Notes under the pieces: model-generated
Seen by the model: the letters and a program-made list of their open reading frames with translations, nothing else
Database searches by the model: none
What the model was told of the DNA's origin: nothing
Shown here: piece after piece, positions 52,611 through 60,250 of the stretch
Position numbering within the stretch: the first letter of the stretch is position 1
How the letters are laid out: each line of letters begins with the position of its first letter
Assembly: GCF_900182695.1 (NCBI RefSeq)
Contig: NZ_FXTK01000012.1
Span: 54,854 to 118,853 of the forward strand
Direction: 5' to 3'
Origin: Paracoccus laeviglucosivorans
Lineage (GTDB): Bacteria > Pseudomonadota > Alphaproteobacteria > Rhodobacterales > Rhodobacteraceae
Length of the DNA: 64,000 nucleotides
Program-made: the position numbers and the translations under genes

Positions 52611-54416
52611 TTATTGTTGCGAGGGTTGAAGCATGCGGTCGAACATGGCCGCAGCTTCGGTCAGGGCCGCATAGATTTCGTCCATGGCGGTCTTAGGGAT
52701 ACGTTCATTTTCGACCAGATCGGGCAGTGCGCGCTGGCGCAGGTCGTGGCCGATGGTTTGCGGCATCCGCTCGGGCAGGCCGACGCCTGCGGCATAGTCG
52801 CGATATTTCATCTGATCGCCCGCCACCGCATCCTCGAACCCGTCAAAGGTGATCAGGGCAACGGGGATGCCATAGGCCTGACAGGTGATATAGACATGCA
52901 TCGCGCTGGTCAGCACGGCGTCGTATTGGCCAAGCCTTGCGATGAACGCCTGAATATCGGCGCGCCGCGACAGCAGGACCGACAGCTCATCCACATGCTC
53001 GGGCAGCCGCAGCGAGATGTTGCGATGTGCGAAGTGACGCACCAGCGCCAGCCGCCCGTTCGTCGACGCGGGACGCTCCAGCGGGATAAGACGCGGCAGG
53101 ATCGCCGCCGGGTCGCCAAAGCGTTCCACTTGCGGGCCGCCCGCCGCTGCGACCAACTGCGCCGAATACGGGCCGCGAAGCGAGATATAGGTCGCATCCG
53201 GCGCAATCTCGGCATCGGCACGGCTGAAACCTGCGCCTACGACGATCGAACTGGCCTGCGCAAAACGCCCGATCGAGCCGATGCCGATCAGATGCGGTCT
53301 GGCACCGATTTCGTCATGGCGCTGGAACCGCACCGGACGCTTCAGCGCGTCGTGAAAGACCAAAGGCGACAGCCAGTCGCCGTAATTACCGGGATAGGGC
53401 TTGTCCCACCACAAAAGCGGCAGCGCCGTTTCGTCATCGCCCGAATAATCCAGAAATGCCTGTGCCGCGCCGATCACCGCCCGGTCCGCATTGCCCAGAA
53501 GCCTGCGCGAGGAGATGTCGGCCAACCGCGCCTCGACCGCATCGCGGCGGCCTTCGCGGGCGTCGTGGACGATGTTGTAGATGCTGCGCTGCGACAGCTG
53601 GCGCGATGCGGGCAGGGTGGGCGACAAAAACTCGGTCAGCCCGATTTCGTCGGACAGCCTGCGCAGCGGCACGGCAAGACGCTGCGGCAGCGCCTCTTGG
53701 GTCTGGCGCGCGACCTTCAGCGCCATCGACTTGACGCCGCCCTTGGTCGCCGTGCTGCGTGCGGCGCTGTTGCGCGTGTGCTGCGCAGCCAGCCCCTTGA
53801 ACGTCGCCACATTGCCGCTGGAGCCGAAATAGAAGAACGGCCTGCGCCCGGTATCGGGCTGGTCGGCACGCCCCAGCAGCATGGAAGAAGGGATCATCTG
53901 GAAGGTCAGTTGGTCGGCATTCTTGCGCCACGCCTCCTCGAAAAAGAAGTCGTCGGTCGCGCGCAGCGTCATGCTTTCGCAGGCCAGATGCGCATCGCGG
54001 ATATAGGCGCGGGCGGCGGGCGTCGTGTTGATGCCCCAAAAGCACGGCTCCCAGAAACGCGCGCTGCTGCCATAGCCGATCCGCATCGGATGGCCGAAGC
54101 CGCGCTGGAACCCGATGATGTCCGCCGAAAACCCCGAAACGAAATCCGGCAGATAGTCGATGTCGCAATCGACATCGATCCAGAAGATCTTGCGATCCGG
54201 GTTGCGGTCGCAGACCGAATGCAGGAACGGGATCTTCTTGCGGCAGATCTCCAGCCATTCCTCGTCCGGTGCCTTGGGCACTTCGGCGATCTCATGCGCG
54301 ACGCCCAGCCTGTCCAGCGAGGCGCGCAGATTGGCCGCAGACCGGGCGTAGTATTCGTCCGGCGTATGGAAAGAACAGAACAGAACGTCTGTTGTCATCG
54401 GGCCACCAAAGGGCAT
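52611..54416 (-). CDS. Second glycosyltransferase-pyruvyltransferase fusion protein
   Basis: 601 residues with the same two-part plan as the protein at 47.8-49.7 kb. The N-terminal part has VLFCSFHTPDEYYARSAANLRASLDRLG and the DxD motif in IFWIDVDCDID (about residues 81-83), then WEPCFWGINTTPAARAYIRDAH and a DDFFFEEAW block. The C-terminal part has LLWWDKPYPGNYGDWLSPLVFHDALKR, FGDPAAILPRLIP and VLTSAMHVYITCQAYGIPVALITFDG, typical of PS_pyruv_trans proteins. The start is uncertain (54416 or ATG 54398). It heads the leftward export operon, so it is probably a biosynthetic enzyme for the exported glycan. Confidence 0.78.
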   Translation of the reverse strand: MPFGGPMTTDVLFCSFHTPDEYYARSAANLRASLDRLGVAHEIAEVPKAPDEEWLEICRKKIPFLHSVCDRNPDRKIFWIDVDCDIDYLPDFVSGFSADIIGFQRGFGHPMRIGYGSSARFWEPCFWGINTTPAARAYIRDAHLACESMTLRATDDFFFEEAWRKNADQLTFQMIPSSMLLGRADQPDTGRRPFFYFGSSGNVATFKGLAAQHTRNSAARSTATKGGVKSMALKVARQTQEALPQRLAVPLRRLSDEIGLTEFLSPTLPASRQLSQRSIYNIVHDAREGRRDAVEARLADISSRRLLGNADRAVIGAAQAFLDYSGDDETALPLLWWDKPYPGNYGDWLSPLVFHDALKRPVRFQRHDEIGARPHLIGIGSIGRFAQASSIVVGAGFSRADAEIAPDATYISLRGPYSAQLVAAAGGPQVERFGDPAAILPRLIPLERPASTNGRLALVRHFAHRNISLRLPEHVDELSVLLSRRADIQAFIARLGQYDAVLTSAMHVYITCQAYGIPVALITFDGFEDAVAGDQMKYRDYAAGVGLPERMPQTIGHDLRQRALPDLVENERIPKTAMDEIYAALTEAAAMFDRMLQPSQQ

Positions 54417-54748
54417 GTTCGCTTACTTTCCACTCGTCCTGTCAGCGCGGCAGAGAGCCACGCTGCGTAAGCGTCATCTGGTAAACCGCTTTGTTCAAAG
54501 CTGGCAACCGGGGGGGCCATAGATCGGCAAGAACCATCCTTTCGGATATGGTTCTTTGGGTAAGCAAAACGGTGTAATACCCCAGGTTTAGAAGAAAATT
54601 CTACGGTTTTCAGGGGTCGGAAACGGGGCTTTCACAAGCCCGCATCACGCCTGTCGGGCTGGGCTGGGCGGTGAACTCCGCCCGTGTCGCGAAACCAAAA
54701 CGGCAAGGTTTCGCGCAAACAATTTAGGCAATGATCACCGTTACGTGA
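54417..54748. promoter_or_regulatory. Promoter region of the capsule operon and end of the GH128 gene
   Basis: 332 bases without a supported gene. It must hold the promoter of the leftward capsule operon. A short hairpin, GGGCTT and AAGCCC around four bases near 54630-54645, lies about 105 bases past the GH128 stop and may end that transcript. An AT-rich stretch near 54560-54610 is a plausible promoter. Confidence 0.4.
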
Positions 54749-55555
54749 CTACAATGCTGCATAGCGGCGAAACGCGGCTGAGGGCCGTCCCTGAGCGTCG
54801 AAAAACGCCGATGTGGACAGCGGGCTGCCATCGCCGTAAGTGCCGCTGGCCAGCCAGGCATAACCTTTGATCCAATTGGTGCGATCCATGAACGCGGTGA
54901 TCTGCGACATGAAATTCAGCGTCGCTTTGGCGTCATAGCGGTTACGTTTACCGCCATTGGCCGCGCGCCAGTCCGCCACGGCGATCTCGGTCACCCAAAG
55001 CGGCCTGCCGTAAAGGCGATACGTCTCCTCCAGCCGCTCGATCACCTGTTCCGCATGGGGCGCGGAATAGCTGTGCACCCCGATGGCGTCGATCTTCAGC
55101 CCCCGCTTGTCGGCCTGCAGCATGAAATTCGTCATCCAGCGCCCCCGCGCGTTCACGCAGGAAGGCGAGACGATCTCATCCGCCAGATTTTCGATGTTGG
55201 GCCAGGCGTCCAGGGCATCCGGCACCGACATGTTCGCCTGATTGCGCCCATCGGGTTCATTGAAGCCGAACAGGATCGGGGGGCGTCCGCTTAGACTGCG
55301 AAGTCGCGCCGGGCTGCGCGCGTCGTTCCAACCCCAGATCATCGGCGCAAACGGGATACGGACCGAGGGGTAGGGCGTCAGGTTCCAGTTGTAATACCAG
55401 CCGCAATTCAGTTCGGGTCGATACAGTTTCTCGGCCCCGCAAAAGCCTTTCTTCCGGCTGGGCGTCAGGGCGATGGCGGGCATGGCGGCCATGCTGGCCA
55501 ACCCTGCAAGGCCAAGCTTCACGAATGAACGTCGGGAAAGTTCTGATCGGGTCAC
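54749..55555 (-). CDS. Tat-exported GH128-like glycoside hydrolase
   Basis: 268 residues from a GTG start. The Tat signal is LSRRSFVKLGLAGLASMAAMPAIA (about residues 6-30). The mature part matches the Glyco_hydro_cc/GH128 family, which includes beta-1,3-glucanases: CGWYYNWNLTP, FAPMIWGWND, ILFGFNEPDGRNQANMS (catalytic acid/base Glu in NEPD), IGVHSYS, PLWVTEIAVADW (nucleophile Glu) and WIKGYAWLASG. Both catalytic Glu residues are present. Its place beside the capsule genes suggests it trims or releases an extracellular glucan, or feeds on one from fungi or plants. Confidence 0.82.
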   Translation of the reverse strand: MTRSELSRRSFVKLGLAGLASMAAMPAIALTPSRKKGFCGAEKLYRPELNCGWYYNWNLTPYPSVRIPFAPMIWGWNDARSPARLRSLSGRPPILFGFNEPDGRNQANMSVPDALDAWPNIENLADEIVSPSCVNARGRWMTNFMLQADKRGLKIDAIGVHSYSAPHAEQVIERLEETYRLYGRPLWVTEIAVADWRAANGGKRNRYDAKATLNFMSQITAFMDRTNWIKGYAWLASGTYGDGSPLSTSAFFDAQGRPSAAFRRYAAL

Positions 55556-55891
55556 GGATTCCGCCTATGAAAATGCCTGATGGAAAAATCGGGCCGCTGC
55601 CCGGTTCCAAGACCTACGCGCCGCGCCGCAAGATGTCAGGTAAGAAACTGCCCGTAAAACTAGCACCAGCTTCAGCGTTTGCTGGGCCATATTTCGACAT
55701 TTGGTAGCAAACACCCGCATTTTTACCCGTAAAACTTCCAGCGAAAGTTCAAAAAAATGGCCGCGCAAGGTGGCCATTTCAGCGCTTTCTAGGGTCGTCC
55801 AGAGATCTAACGGAGGTGGATCAGCCCCTTCGACGCTCGTTCTCACGGCGTCAAATCCCAATTCGCTAGATGCTCGCCCGACTTTTGGAAT
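55556..55891. other. Intergenic region with repeats before the GH128 gene
   Basis: 336 bases, less GC-rich than the surroundings and with no supported gene. CCCGTAAAACT occurs twice, near 55650 and 55727, and could be a binding site for a regulator of the GH128 gene. A terminator-like hairpin with a T run (reading leftward) lies at its centre (separate entry). The right part borders transposase debris. Confidence 0.4.
55751..55779 (-). terminator. Rho-independent terminator, leftward
   Basis: AAATGGCC (55755-55762) and GGCCATTT (55772-55779) form a perfect 8-pair stem with a nine-base loop. The seven A residues at 55751-55757 become a T run for leftward transcription. It probably ends a transcript from the transposase remnant or beyond. 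Confidence 0.75.
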
Positions 55892-56245
55892 CTACCCGGC
55901 AATTAGCGTCCGCAAAAGAGTCCGGCATTCGGCAATGGTCATCCAGGTGTCTGGCAAGTCATTGAGTTCCGGCACCAGGGTATACGGGTGGCCGGGATCG
56001 CCTTGCTCTCTCGTTCGGTAGACAAGTCTGAGATTGTGTTCGGGACAGGTGGTCACGAATTCCGCGATGAGCCCTGTCGCAGCTGTGCGCAAGAAGCGCT
56101 CGATCTTACCCCGCAACCAAGGCATGCCAGCGACCGTCTTCACATGCGAGATACCCAGAGCGGCAAGAATGACTTCGCGCTCGCGAAGGGTGAAGGCGGG
56201 CGCGCAACGCCGGATCCGCGCGGCACTTGACGCGATTTGCATCAC
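55892..56245 (-). pseudogene. Transposase remnant (DDE integrase-type)
   Basis: A 117-residue open frame from a GTG, too short to be a complete transposase. The segment LREREVILAALGISHVKTVAGMPWLRGKIERFLRTAATGLIAEF matches the part of DDE/rve-type transposases where a Pro-Trp-Leu-Arg-Gly-x-Ile-Glu-Arg motif carries the final catalytic Glu, of the kind seen in Mu/Tn7-like and related integrase-core proteins. The first and second catalytic Asp regions and the DNA-binding domain are absent. It marks an old insertion next to the capsule locus. Confidence 0.65.
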
Positions 56246-56254
56246 CCCTTCCGA

Positions 56255-56614
56255 TCATTTCGGAATGCGGGCAACCACCTTGATCTCAAAATCGAATCCG
56301 GCCAGCCAGTTGACGCCGACAGCCGTCCAGTTCGGATAGGGCTTCGACGGAAGGATGTCGTCCTTGACCTTCAGGACCGTTTCAAACTGGGTATCGGGAT
56401 CTGTATGGAACGAGGTGACATCCACGATATCCTCGAACCCCGCGCCTGCCTCGGCCAGCGTTCCGGCAAGGTGGTCGAACGCGCGCCGGACCTGAACTTC
56501 GAAGTCTGGCTCTGGCGAGCCGTCATTGCGGCTGCCGACCTGACCCGACACGAACAACAGGTCCCCTGCACGGATGGCGGCAGAGTAGTTGTGCTTTTCG
56601 TAGATTGCCTTCAT
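56255..56614 (-). CDS. RidA-family (Rid/YjgF) protein
   Basis: 119 residues, the standard length. The family fold is seen in YSAAIRAGDLLFVSGQVGSRNDG, FEVQVRRAFDHLAGTLAEAGAGFEDIVDVTSFHTD and YPNWTAVGVNWLAGFDFEIKVVARIP. The Arg that RidA proper uses to hold imines, expected in the R-x-x-v-x-v region near the end, is not present in its usual context (NWTAVGVNWL), so it belongs to a divergent Rid subgroup and may not be an enamine deaminase. It follows the NmrA-like gene by 4 bases in a three-gene leftward operon. Confidence 0.88.
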   Translation of the reverse strand: MKAIYEKHNYSAAIRAGDLLFVSGQVGSRNDGSPEPDFEVQVRRAFDHLAGTLAEAGAGFEDIVDVTSFHTDPDTQFETVLKVKDDILPSKPYPNWTAVGVNWLAGFDFEIKVVARIPK

Positions 56615-56618
56615 GGCA

Positions 56619-57464
56619 CTATCCTTTCATGGGTTTATCGGTCCAGAGAGTCCGGTTGCCGTCGATGAAATCGCGCAAGGCGACAGGCGCGCGCCGCGTC
56701 AGGCGCGCGACGCAATAGGTGACGCGATCCTCTGCGCCTGCGGCGATGCGGCTGTCCATTGCGGCCAAGGTTCGGGCATAGGCATCATCCATTCCCTGCG
56801 CCCGCCAGCGCGCAGCACAGTCTTCCTCGGTCAGGGCGACGTGCCTGACAGGGATGCCCAGACTTGCAGTCAACGCGGCCGCGACCTCGTCGTAACTTAG
56901 CGCCTCGGGACCGGTCAGGATGTGATCGCGGTTCCACGCTGTGTTGGACGTCAGCGCCGCCACTGCGGTCGCGGAGATGTCGCCAGCGTCGATGAACCCG
57001 CAGCGCCCCTGGCCGGTCGCGGTGAAGATCACCCGATCCTGCATGATCGACCGGCGATGTTGCGTCATCAGGTTCTGCATGAACCAGCTTGGGCGCAGCA
57101 CTGCCCATTCCGCCGCGTGGGCAGCAATCCACGCATGGACCTCGCCCATCATCGGATCGCCCGGTTCAAGCATGGAGGAGCTGAGCAACACGAACCGCTT
57201 TACCCCATTGGCAAGCGCGGCCTGAAGAATGGGGACCATCACCCGCCCATGATCGCTGCGATCCGTGGGGGCGACGATATAGACCGCCTGCGCACCCTCA
57301 AGCGCGTTCGATGCAAGCGCAGGGGCCGCCCAGTCGAACGCTACTTCGCCTGCCGCTGAAGGCCTGCGAGTGCCGATGCGGTGCGGGATGCCAGCGGCCG
57401 CCAAAGCCGCCGCCACCTTCCCGCCGGTCATTCCCGTGCCGCCGGTTACGAAAATGTCACCCAT
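56619..57464 (-). CDS. NmrA/QOR2-like NAD(P)-binding protein
   Basis: 281 residues of the atypical SDR type: N-terminal IFVTGGTGMTGGKVAAALAAAG (TGGTGxxG), VAFDWAAPA, QAVYIVAPTD, RFVLLSSSMLEPG, WAVLRPSWFMQNL and GFIDAGDISATAVAALT. This is the NmrA-like/azoR-type reductase and regulator family that binds NADP(H) and often reduces quinones or acts as a redox sensor. Its ATG overlaps the stop of the SnoaL-like gene by 8 bases. The operon lies opposite a TetR gene with an operator-like palindrome, pointing to inducible detoxification. Confidence 0.85.
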   Translation of the reverse strand: MGDIFVTGGTGMTGGKVAAALAAAGIPHRIGTRRPSAAGEVAFDWAAPALASNALEGAQAVYIVAPTDRSDHGRVMVPILQAALANGVKRFVLLSSSMLEPGDPMMGEVHAWIAAHAAEWAVLRPSWFMQNLMTQHRRSIMQDRVIFTATGQGRCGFIDAGDISATAVAALTSNTAWNRDHILTGPEALSYDEVAAALTASLGIPVRHVALTEEDCAARWRAQGMDDAYARTLAAMDSRIAAGAEDRVTYCVARLTRRAPVALRDFIDGNRTLWTDKPMKG

Positions 57465-57909
57465 TCTTCAGAACTGCAATTACCGCGTCCGCACCGCCCG
57501 TCGCGGACAGGACAACCAACGGATTCCAGTAGTCGCGGTATCTGCTGATCAGGCCGCCCTCGATATCGATCACCGACACATAGGTCTGATCGTAGCGCGC
57601 GCCGTCCTTGTTCGCATGGGCCTTCCCAGTGAATTCCAGCACCGCATGCCGCCCATCGGCCGACAGGATCGCGCGGTCCAGCACCATCGCCTCGATGGTG
57701 AACAGCGCGCCGACTTTGGGCAGGTAGTCCGCAAGCGCCGCCTTGCCTTCGATAACTGTCAGGCCGTCCGGCAGCGCAAAGGGAAATTCGAAACTGACAT
57801 CGTCGGTCATCATGTCAAGCAGCCCAGCCGCATCCGGCCTGATCGCGTCGCCCAGACCTTGGCGCAAAAGGGCCGAGAGGCTGGGAAAGTGGTCGTGGTT
57901 CGTCGTCAT
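57457..57909 (-). CDS. SnoaL/NTF2-like protein
   Basis: 150 residues with an NTF2-like cone fold: LLDMMTDDVSFEFPFALPDGLTVIEGKAALADYL, DGRHAVLEFTGKAHANKDGARYDQTYVSVIDIEGGLISRYRDYWNPLVVL. The His/Asp arrangement of ketosteroid isomerase-like members is only partly visible, so the activity is not clear. It is first in the leftward operon (SnoaL-like, NmrA-like, RidA), whose promoter sits in the 58-base gap shared with the TetR gene. Confidence 0.82.
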   Translation of the reverse strand: MTTNHDHFPSLSALLRQGLGDAIRPDAAGLLDMMTDDVSFEFPFALPDGLTVIEGKAALADYLPKVGALFTIEAMVLDRAILSADGRHAVLEFTGKAHANKDGARYDQTYVSVIDIEGGLISRYRDYWNPLVVLSATGGADAVIAVLKNG

Positions 57910-57930
57910 CGCACTTCACTCCGCTTCAAT

Positions 57931-57946
57931 GGAACGCTATCGTTCC
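57931..57946. promoter_or_regulatory. Candidate TetR operator
   Basis: GGAACG (57931-57936) and CGTTCC (57941-57946) form a perfect inverted repeat around CTAT. It lies in the 58-base divergent gap, 22 bases from each start codon, where binding of a TetR dimer would block both promoters. Confidence 0.65.
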
Positions 57947-57967
57947 GTCCATATTGGAGCGCGATGG

Positions 57968-58579
57968 ATGGAACGCAAGAGTATCGACCACAAAATCTCC
58001 CGCAAGCCGAGTGGGGCGGCGGTGATCCGCACGGATTTGACCGACGCGCTGTTCCGGGCCTTGTTCGAGGAATGGGCGCAGACCGGCTATGCCGCGATCA
58101 GTCTGGAACGCGTGGCTGCGCGGGCCGGTGCGGGAAAGGCCGCGATCTATCGACGCTGGCCCTCGAAACGCGAATTCGCATCGGCGGCGATAGAACGGTC
58201 GGCGCCGGGGCTTGGCGGCTTCGGCGATCACGGATCGCTGGAGGCGGATATTCTTGCGTATCTCACGATGACGAGGCGCGTTCTGCGCCATCCTCTGGTG
58301 CGGCGCATCCTGCCGGACCTGCACGCGGAACGCATGCGGTCGGGCGATCTGGCCCCGCTGCTGGACCATGTCGCGACCACGCGGCGGACCGCAGGCCAGG
58401 CAATGCTAGACCGCGCCATCGCGCGGCACGAGCTGCGTCCCGACATCGACCGCGAGTTCGCCTTCGATCTCATCCCCTCGCCGCTTTACTGGCGGATGAT
58501 CGTGCGCTGCAGGCCGATCGGGCGCGCGGATCTTGAGCGGCAGGCGGCAGTCATTGCTAATGCCCTCCGGTCGTGTTGA
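57968..58579 (+). CDS. TetR/AcrR-family regulator
   Basis: 203 residues. The helix-turn-helix is TDALFRALFEEWAQTGYAAISLERVAARAGAGKAAIYRRWPSKREFASAAIERS, followed by a helical ligand domain (LTMTRRVLRHPLVRRILPDLHAERMRS; FDLIPSPLYWRMIVRCRPIGRADLERQAAVIANAL). The ATG at 57968 follows GGAG; the longer open frame upstream overlaps the divergent gene and is not TetR-like. It should repress itself and the divergent SnoaL-NmrA-RidA operon through the palindrome between them. Confidence 0.92.
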   Translation: MERKSIDHKISRKPSGAAVIRTDLTDALFRALFEEWAQTGYAAISLERVAARAGAGKAAIYRRWPSKREFASAAIERSAPGLGGFGDHGSLEADILAYLTMTRRVLRHPLVRRILPDLHAERMRSGDLAPLLDHVATTRRTAGQAMLDRAIARHELRPDIDREFAFDLIPSPLYWRMIVRCRPIGRADLERQAAVIANALRSC

Positions 58580-58583
58580 CGCC

Positions 58584-58961
58584 ATGACGGGCAGAAACAA
58601 GGCCAACGCCATCGCATTCTATAAGCTGATGTTCGATGCCTGCCGCCCCCGCGAGGCCATCGAGCACTATGTTGGCGACACCTACATCCAGCACAACCCG
58701 CATGTCGCGGACGGCAAAGAGGCCTTCATCGCGTATTTCGAGCGCATGGCCATCGAACATCCGGGAAAGTCGGTGACCATCAAACGCGCCATAGCCGAGG
58801 GAAATCTCGTCGCGCTCCACTGTCACCAGATCTGGCCGGACGGGGACGATTACGCGGGCATCGACATCTTCAGGTTCGACAAACACGGGAAGATCGTGGA
58901 GCATTGGGACGTCCTGCAACCAATCACCGGACATTCCGCCAACGACAACGGCCTGTTCTGA
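58584..58961 (+). CDS. SnoaL-like (NTF2 fold) polyketide-cyclase-type protein
   Basis: About 126 residues. ANAIAFYKLMFDACRPREAIEHYVGDTYIQHNPHVADGKEAFIAYFERMA, and VALHCHQIWPDGDDYAGIDIFRFDKHGKIVEHWDVLQPI, match the SnoaL-like family that includes polyketide cyclases. It starts 4 bases after the tetR stop (an in-frame ATG at 58560 inside tetR is an alternative), so it is probably co-transcribed with the repressor. The role is unknown; with the divergent operon it makes a pair of NTF2-fold proteins around one regulator. Confidence 0.82.
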   Translation: MTGRNKANAIAFYKLMFDACRPREAIEHYVGDTYIQHNPHVADGKEAFIAYFERMAIEHPGKSVTIKRAIAEGNLVALHCHQIWPDGDDYAGIDIFRFDKHGKIVEHWDVLQPITGHSANDNGLF

Positions 58962-59115
58962 CGTCACCAGCGTTCATCAGAGACAACTACTTTGTAAGCC
59001 GATGAAGGTGGACTAGGCTAGGTCGAGGGTGGAATGTATGTGCCGGCTGCTGTTCGCAATCGAGATTTTCAGCGTGGCTTGCGGAAGTCGCTCATATGTA
59101 TTCGGCCTGTTTCTC

Positions 59116-59385
59116 GGCTCGCGAGCCGTGGCCATTCTGGGGTTACCCACGCGCCGCGGTCTGGCCGATATGTGCGCCGCCATTGCCGATGGGCGGCCGC
59201 ATCGCGGCAACGATACGCTTGCCTTGCATGTGGTCGAAATTCTGACGTCAATCGTGGACTCGGGGCAGCAGGCCAAGTTCATTGACCTGACCACGACTTG
59301 CACCAGGCCCGATCCACTGACGCCGCCTTTGGCACAAGCGCTGATGGCGGCCCCCGAAACCCCGGCCTTGCGGCCACGATTGTAA
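59116..59385 (+). pseudogene. C-terminal remnant of a Gfo/Idh/MocA-type oxidoreductase
   Basis: Only the last 80-90 residues survive: RRGLADMCAAIADGRPHRGN, then LALHVVEILTSIVDSGQQ and IDLTTTCTRPDPL. This is the characteristic end of Gfo/Idh/MocA sugar dehydrogenases, which need an N-terminal NAD domain of about 120 residues that is missing here. The frame stays open upstream to 59029, but that part (CRLLFAIEIFSVACGSRSYVFGL) does not belong to the family. It ends 10 bases before the fuconolactonase start, so the two were probably one sugar-degradation operon before a deletion or insertion removed the 5' part. Confidence 0.65.
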
Positions 59386-59395
59386 GGGTCAGACG

Positions 59396-60229
59396 ATGAC
59401 TTTGCCCATGCCTGTTCTGGATACGCATTGCCATTTCTGGGATTTATCCCGTGGAGATTACGACTGGTTGAACGGCTCGGGCGGGCCGCTTGCACCGATC
59501 CGGCGCGACTTCCTGCCTGCCGATTTCCCCGCCGCGCATCGTGTGATTGCGGTTCAGGCGGCGGCGACGCTGGCGGAAACCGATTTCCTGCTGGAACTGG
59601 CCGCGCAGAACGATGCCATCGCGGGCGTCGTGGGTTGGGTCGATCTGACGCGGCCCGGAAGCGTGACGGTCCTGCAGGACCGCGCGGCCAATCCGCTGTT
59701 CAAGGGTATCCGCCCGATGTTGCAGAACATCGCCGATACCGACTGGCTTATGACCCAGGCCCGCCCCGAGGTGATCGAGACGGTCACCCGTCTTGGCCTG
59801 CGCTTTGACGCCCTGGTGACGGAACGCCATCTGCCTATGCTGGAACGTTTTGTCGCAGCCCATCCCGACCTGCCGGTGATGATCGATCATTGTGCCAAGC
59901 CGCAGCCGGGCGCACGACCGGAATGGGAAAAGGGGATGCGGGCGCTGGCCCGACACCCTCGGGTCATGTGCAAATTCTCGGGTCTGCCGAGTGAACTGTC
60001 GCCCGCGGAGCGCGTGGCGCCGCAGGCGGCGGTGGTTCATGTGCTGTCGCAATTGCTGGAATGGTTCGGCCCGGAACGGCTGGTCTGGGGCAGCGACTGG
60101 CCGGTGCTGACGCTGGCCGCCAGCTATCTGGACTGGCAATCGCTTAGCCGCGATGTGCTGGCGCATCTCCCGCAGGACCAACAGGCCGCGATTTTCCACG
60201 GCAATGGCGCACGGTTCTACGGTATCTGA
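59396..60229 (+). CDS. L-fuconolactonase-like amidohydrolase
   Basis: 277 residues of the amidohydrolase_2 family: VLDTHCHFWDLSRGDYDWLNG (HxH metal motif), FKGIRPMLQNIADTDWL, LPVMIDHCAKPQ (His) and RLVWGSDWPVLTLAASY (Asp). The start WDxxxxDYxWL pattern and the GSDWP end are typical of lactonases acting on L-fucono- and L-rhamnono-lactones. AAGGG precedes the ATG. It would hydrolyse the lactone made by L-fucose dehydrogenase, giving the substrate of the dehydratase at 25.8 kb. Directly downstream is the broken start of another L-fucose dehydrogenase gene. Confidence 0.85.
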   Translation: MTLPMPVLDTHCHFWDLSRGDYDWLNGSGGPLAPIRRDFLPADFPAAHRVIAVQAAATLAETDFLLELAAQNDAIAGVVGWVDLTRPGSVTVLQDRAANPLFKGIRPMLQNIADTDWLMTQARPEVIETVTRLGLRFDALVTERHLPMLERFVAAHPDLPVMIDHCAKPQPGARPEWEKGMRALARHPRVMCKFSGLPSELSPAERVAPQAAVVHVLSQLLEWFGPERLVWGSDWPVLTLAASYLDWQSLSRDVLAHLPQDQQAAIFHGNGARFYGI

Positions 60230-60250
60230 ACACCAAAGGGGATATGGGGC

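Noticed and set aside
59013..59495. Minus-strand 160-codon frame ending YERLPQATLKISIANSS
   Set aside because: Most of it is antisense to the Gfo/Idh/MocA tail. The last 25 residues could be transposase debris, but I could not connect them to a family.
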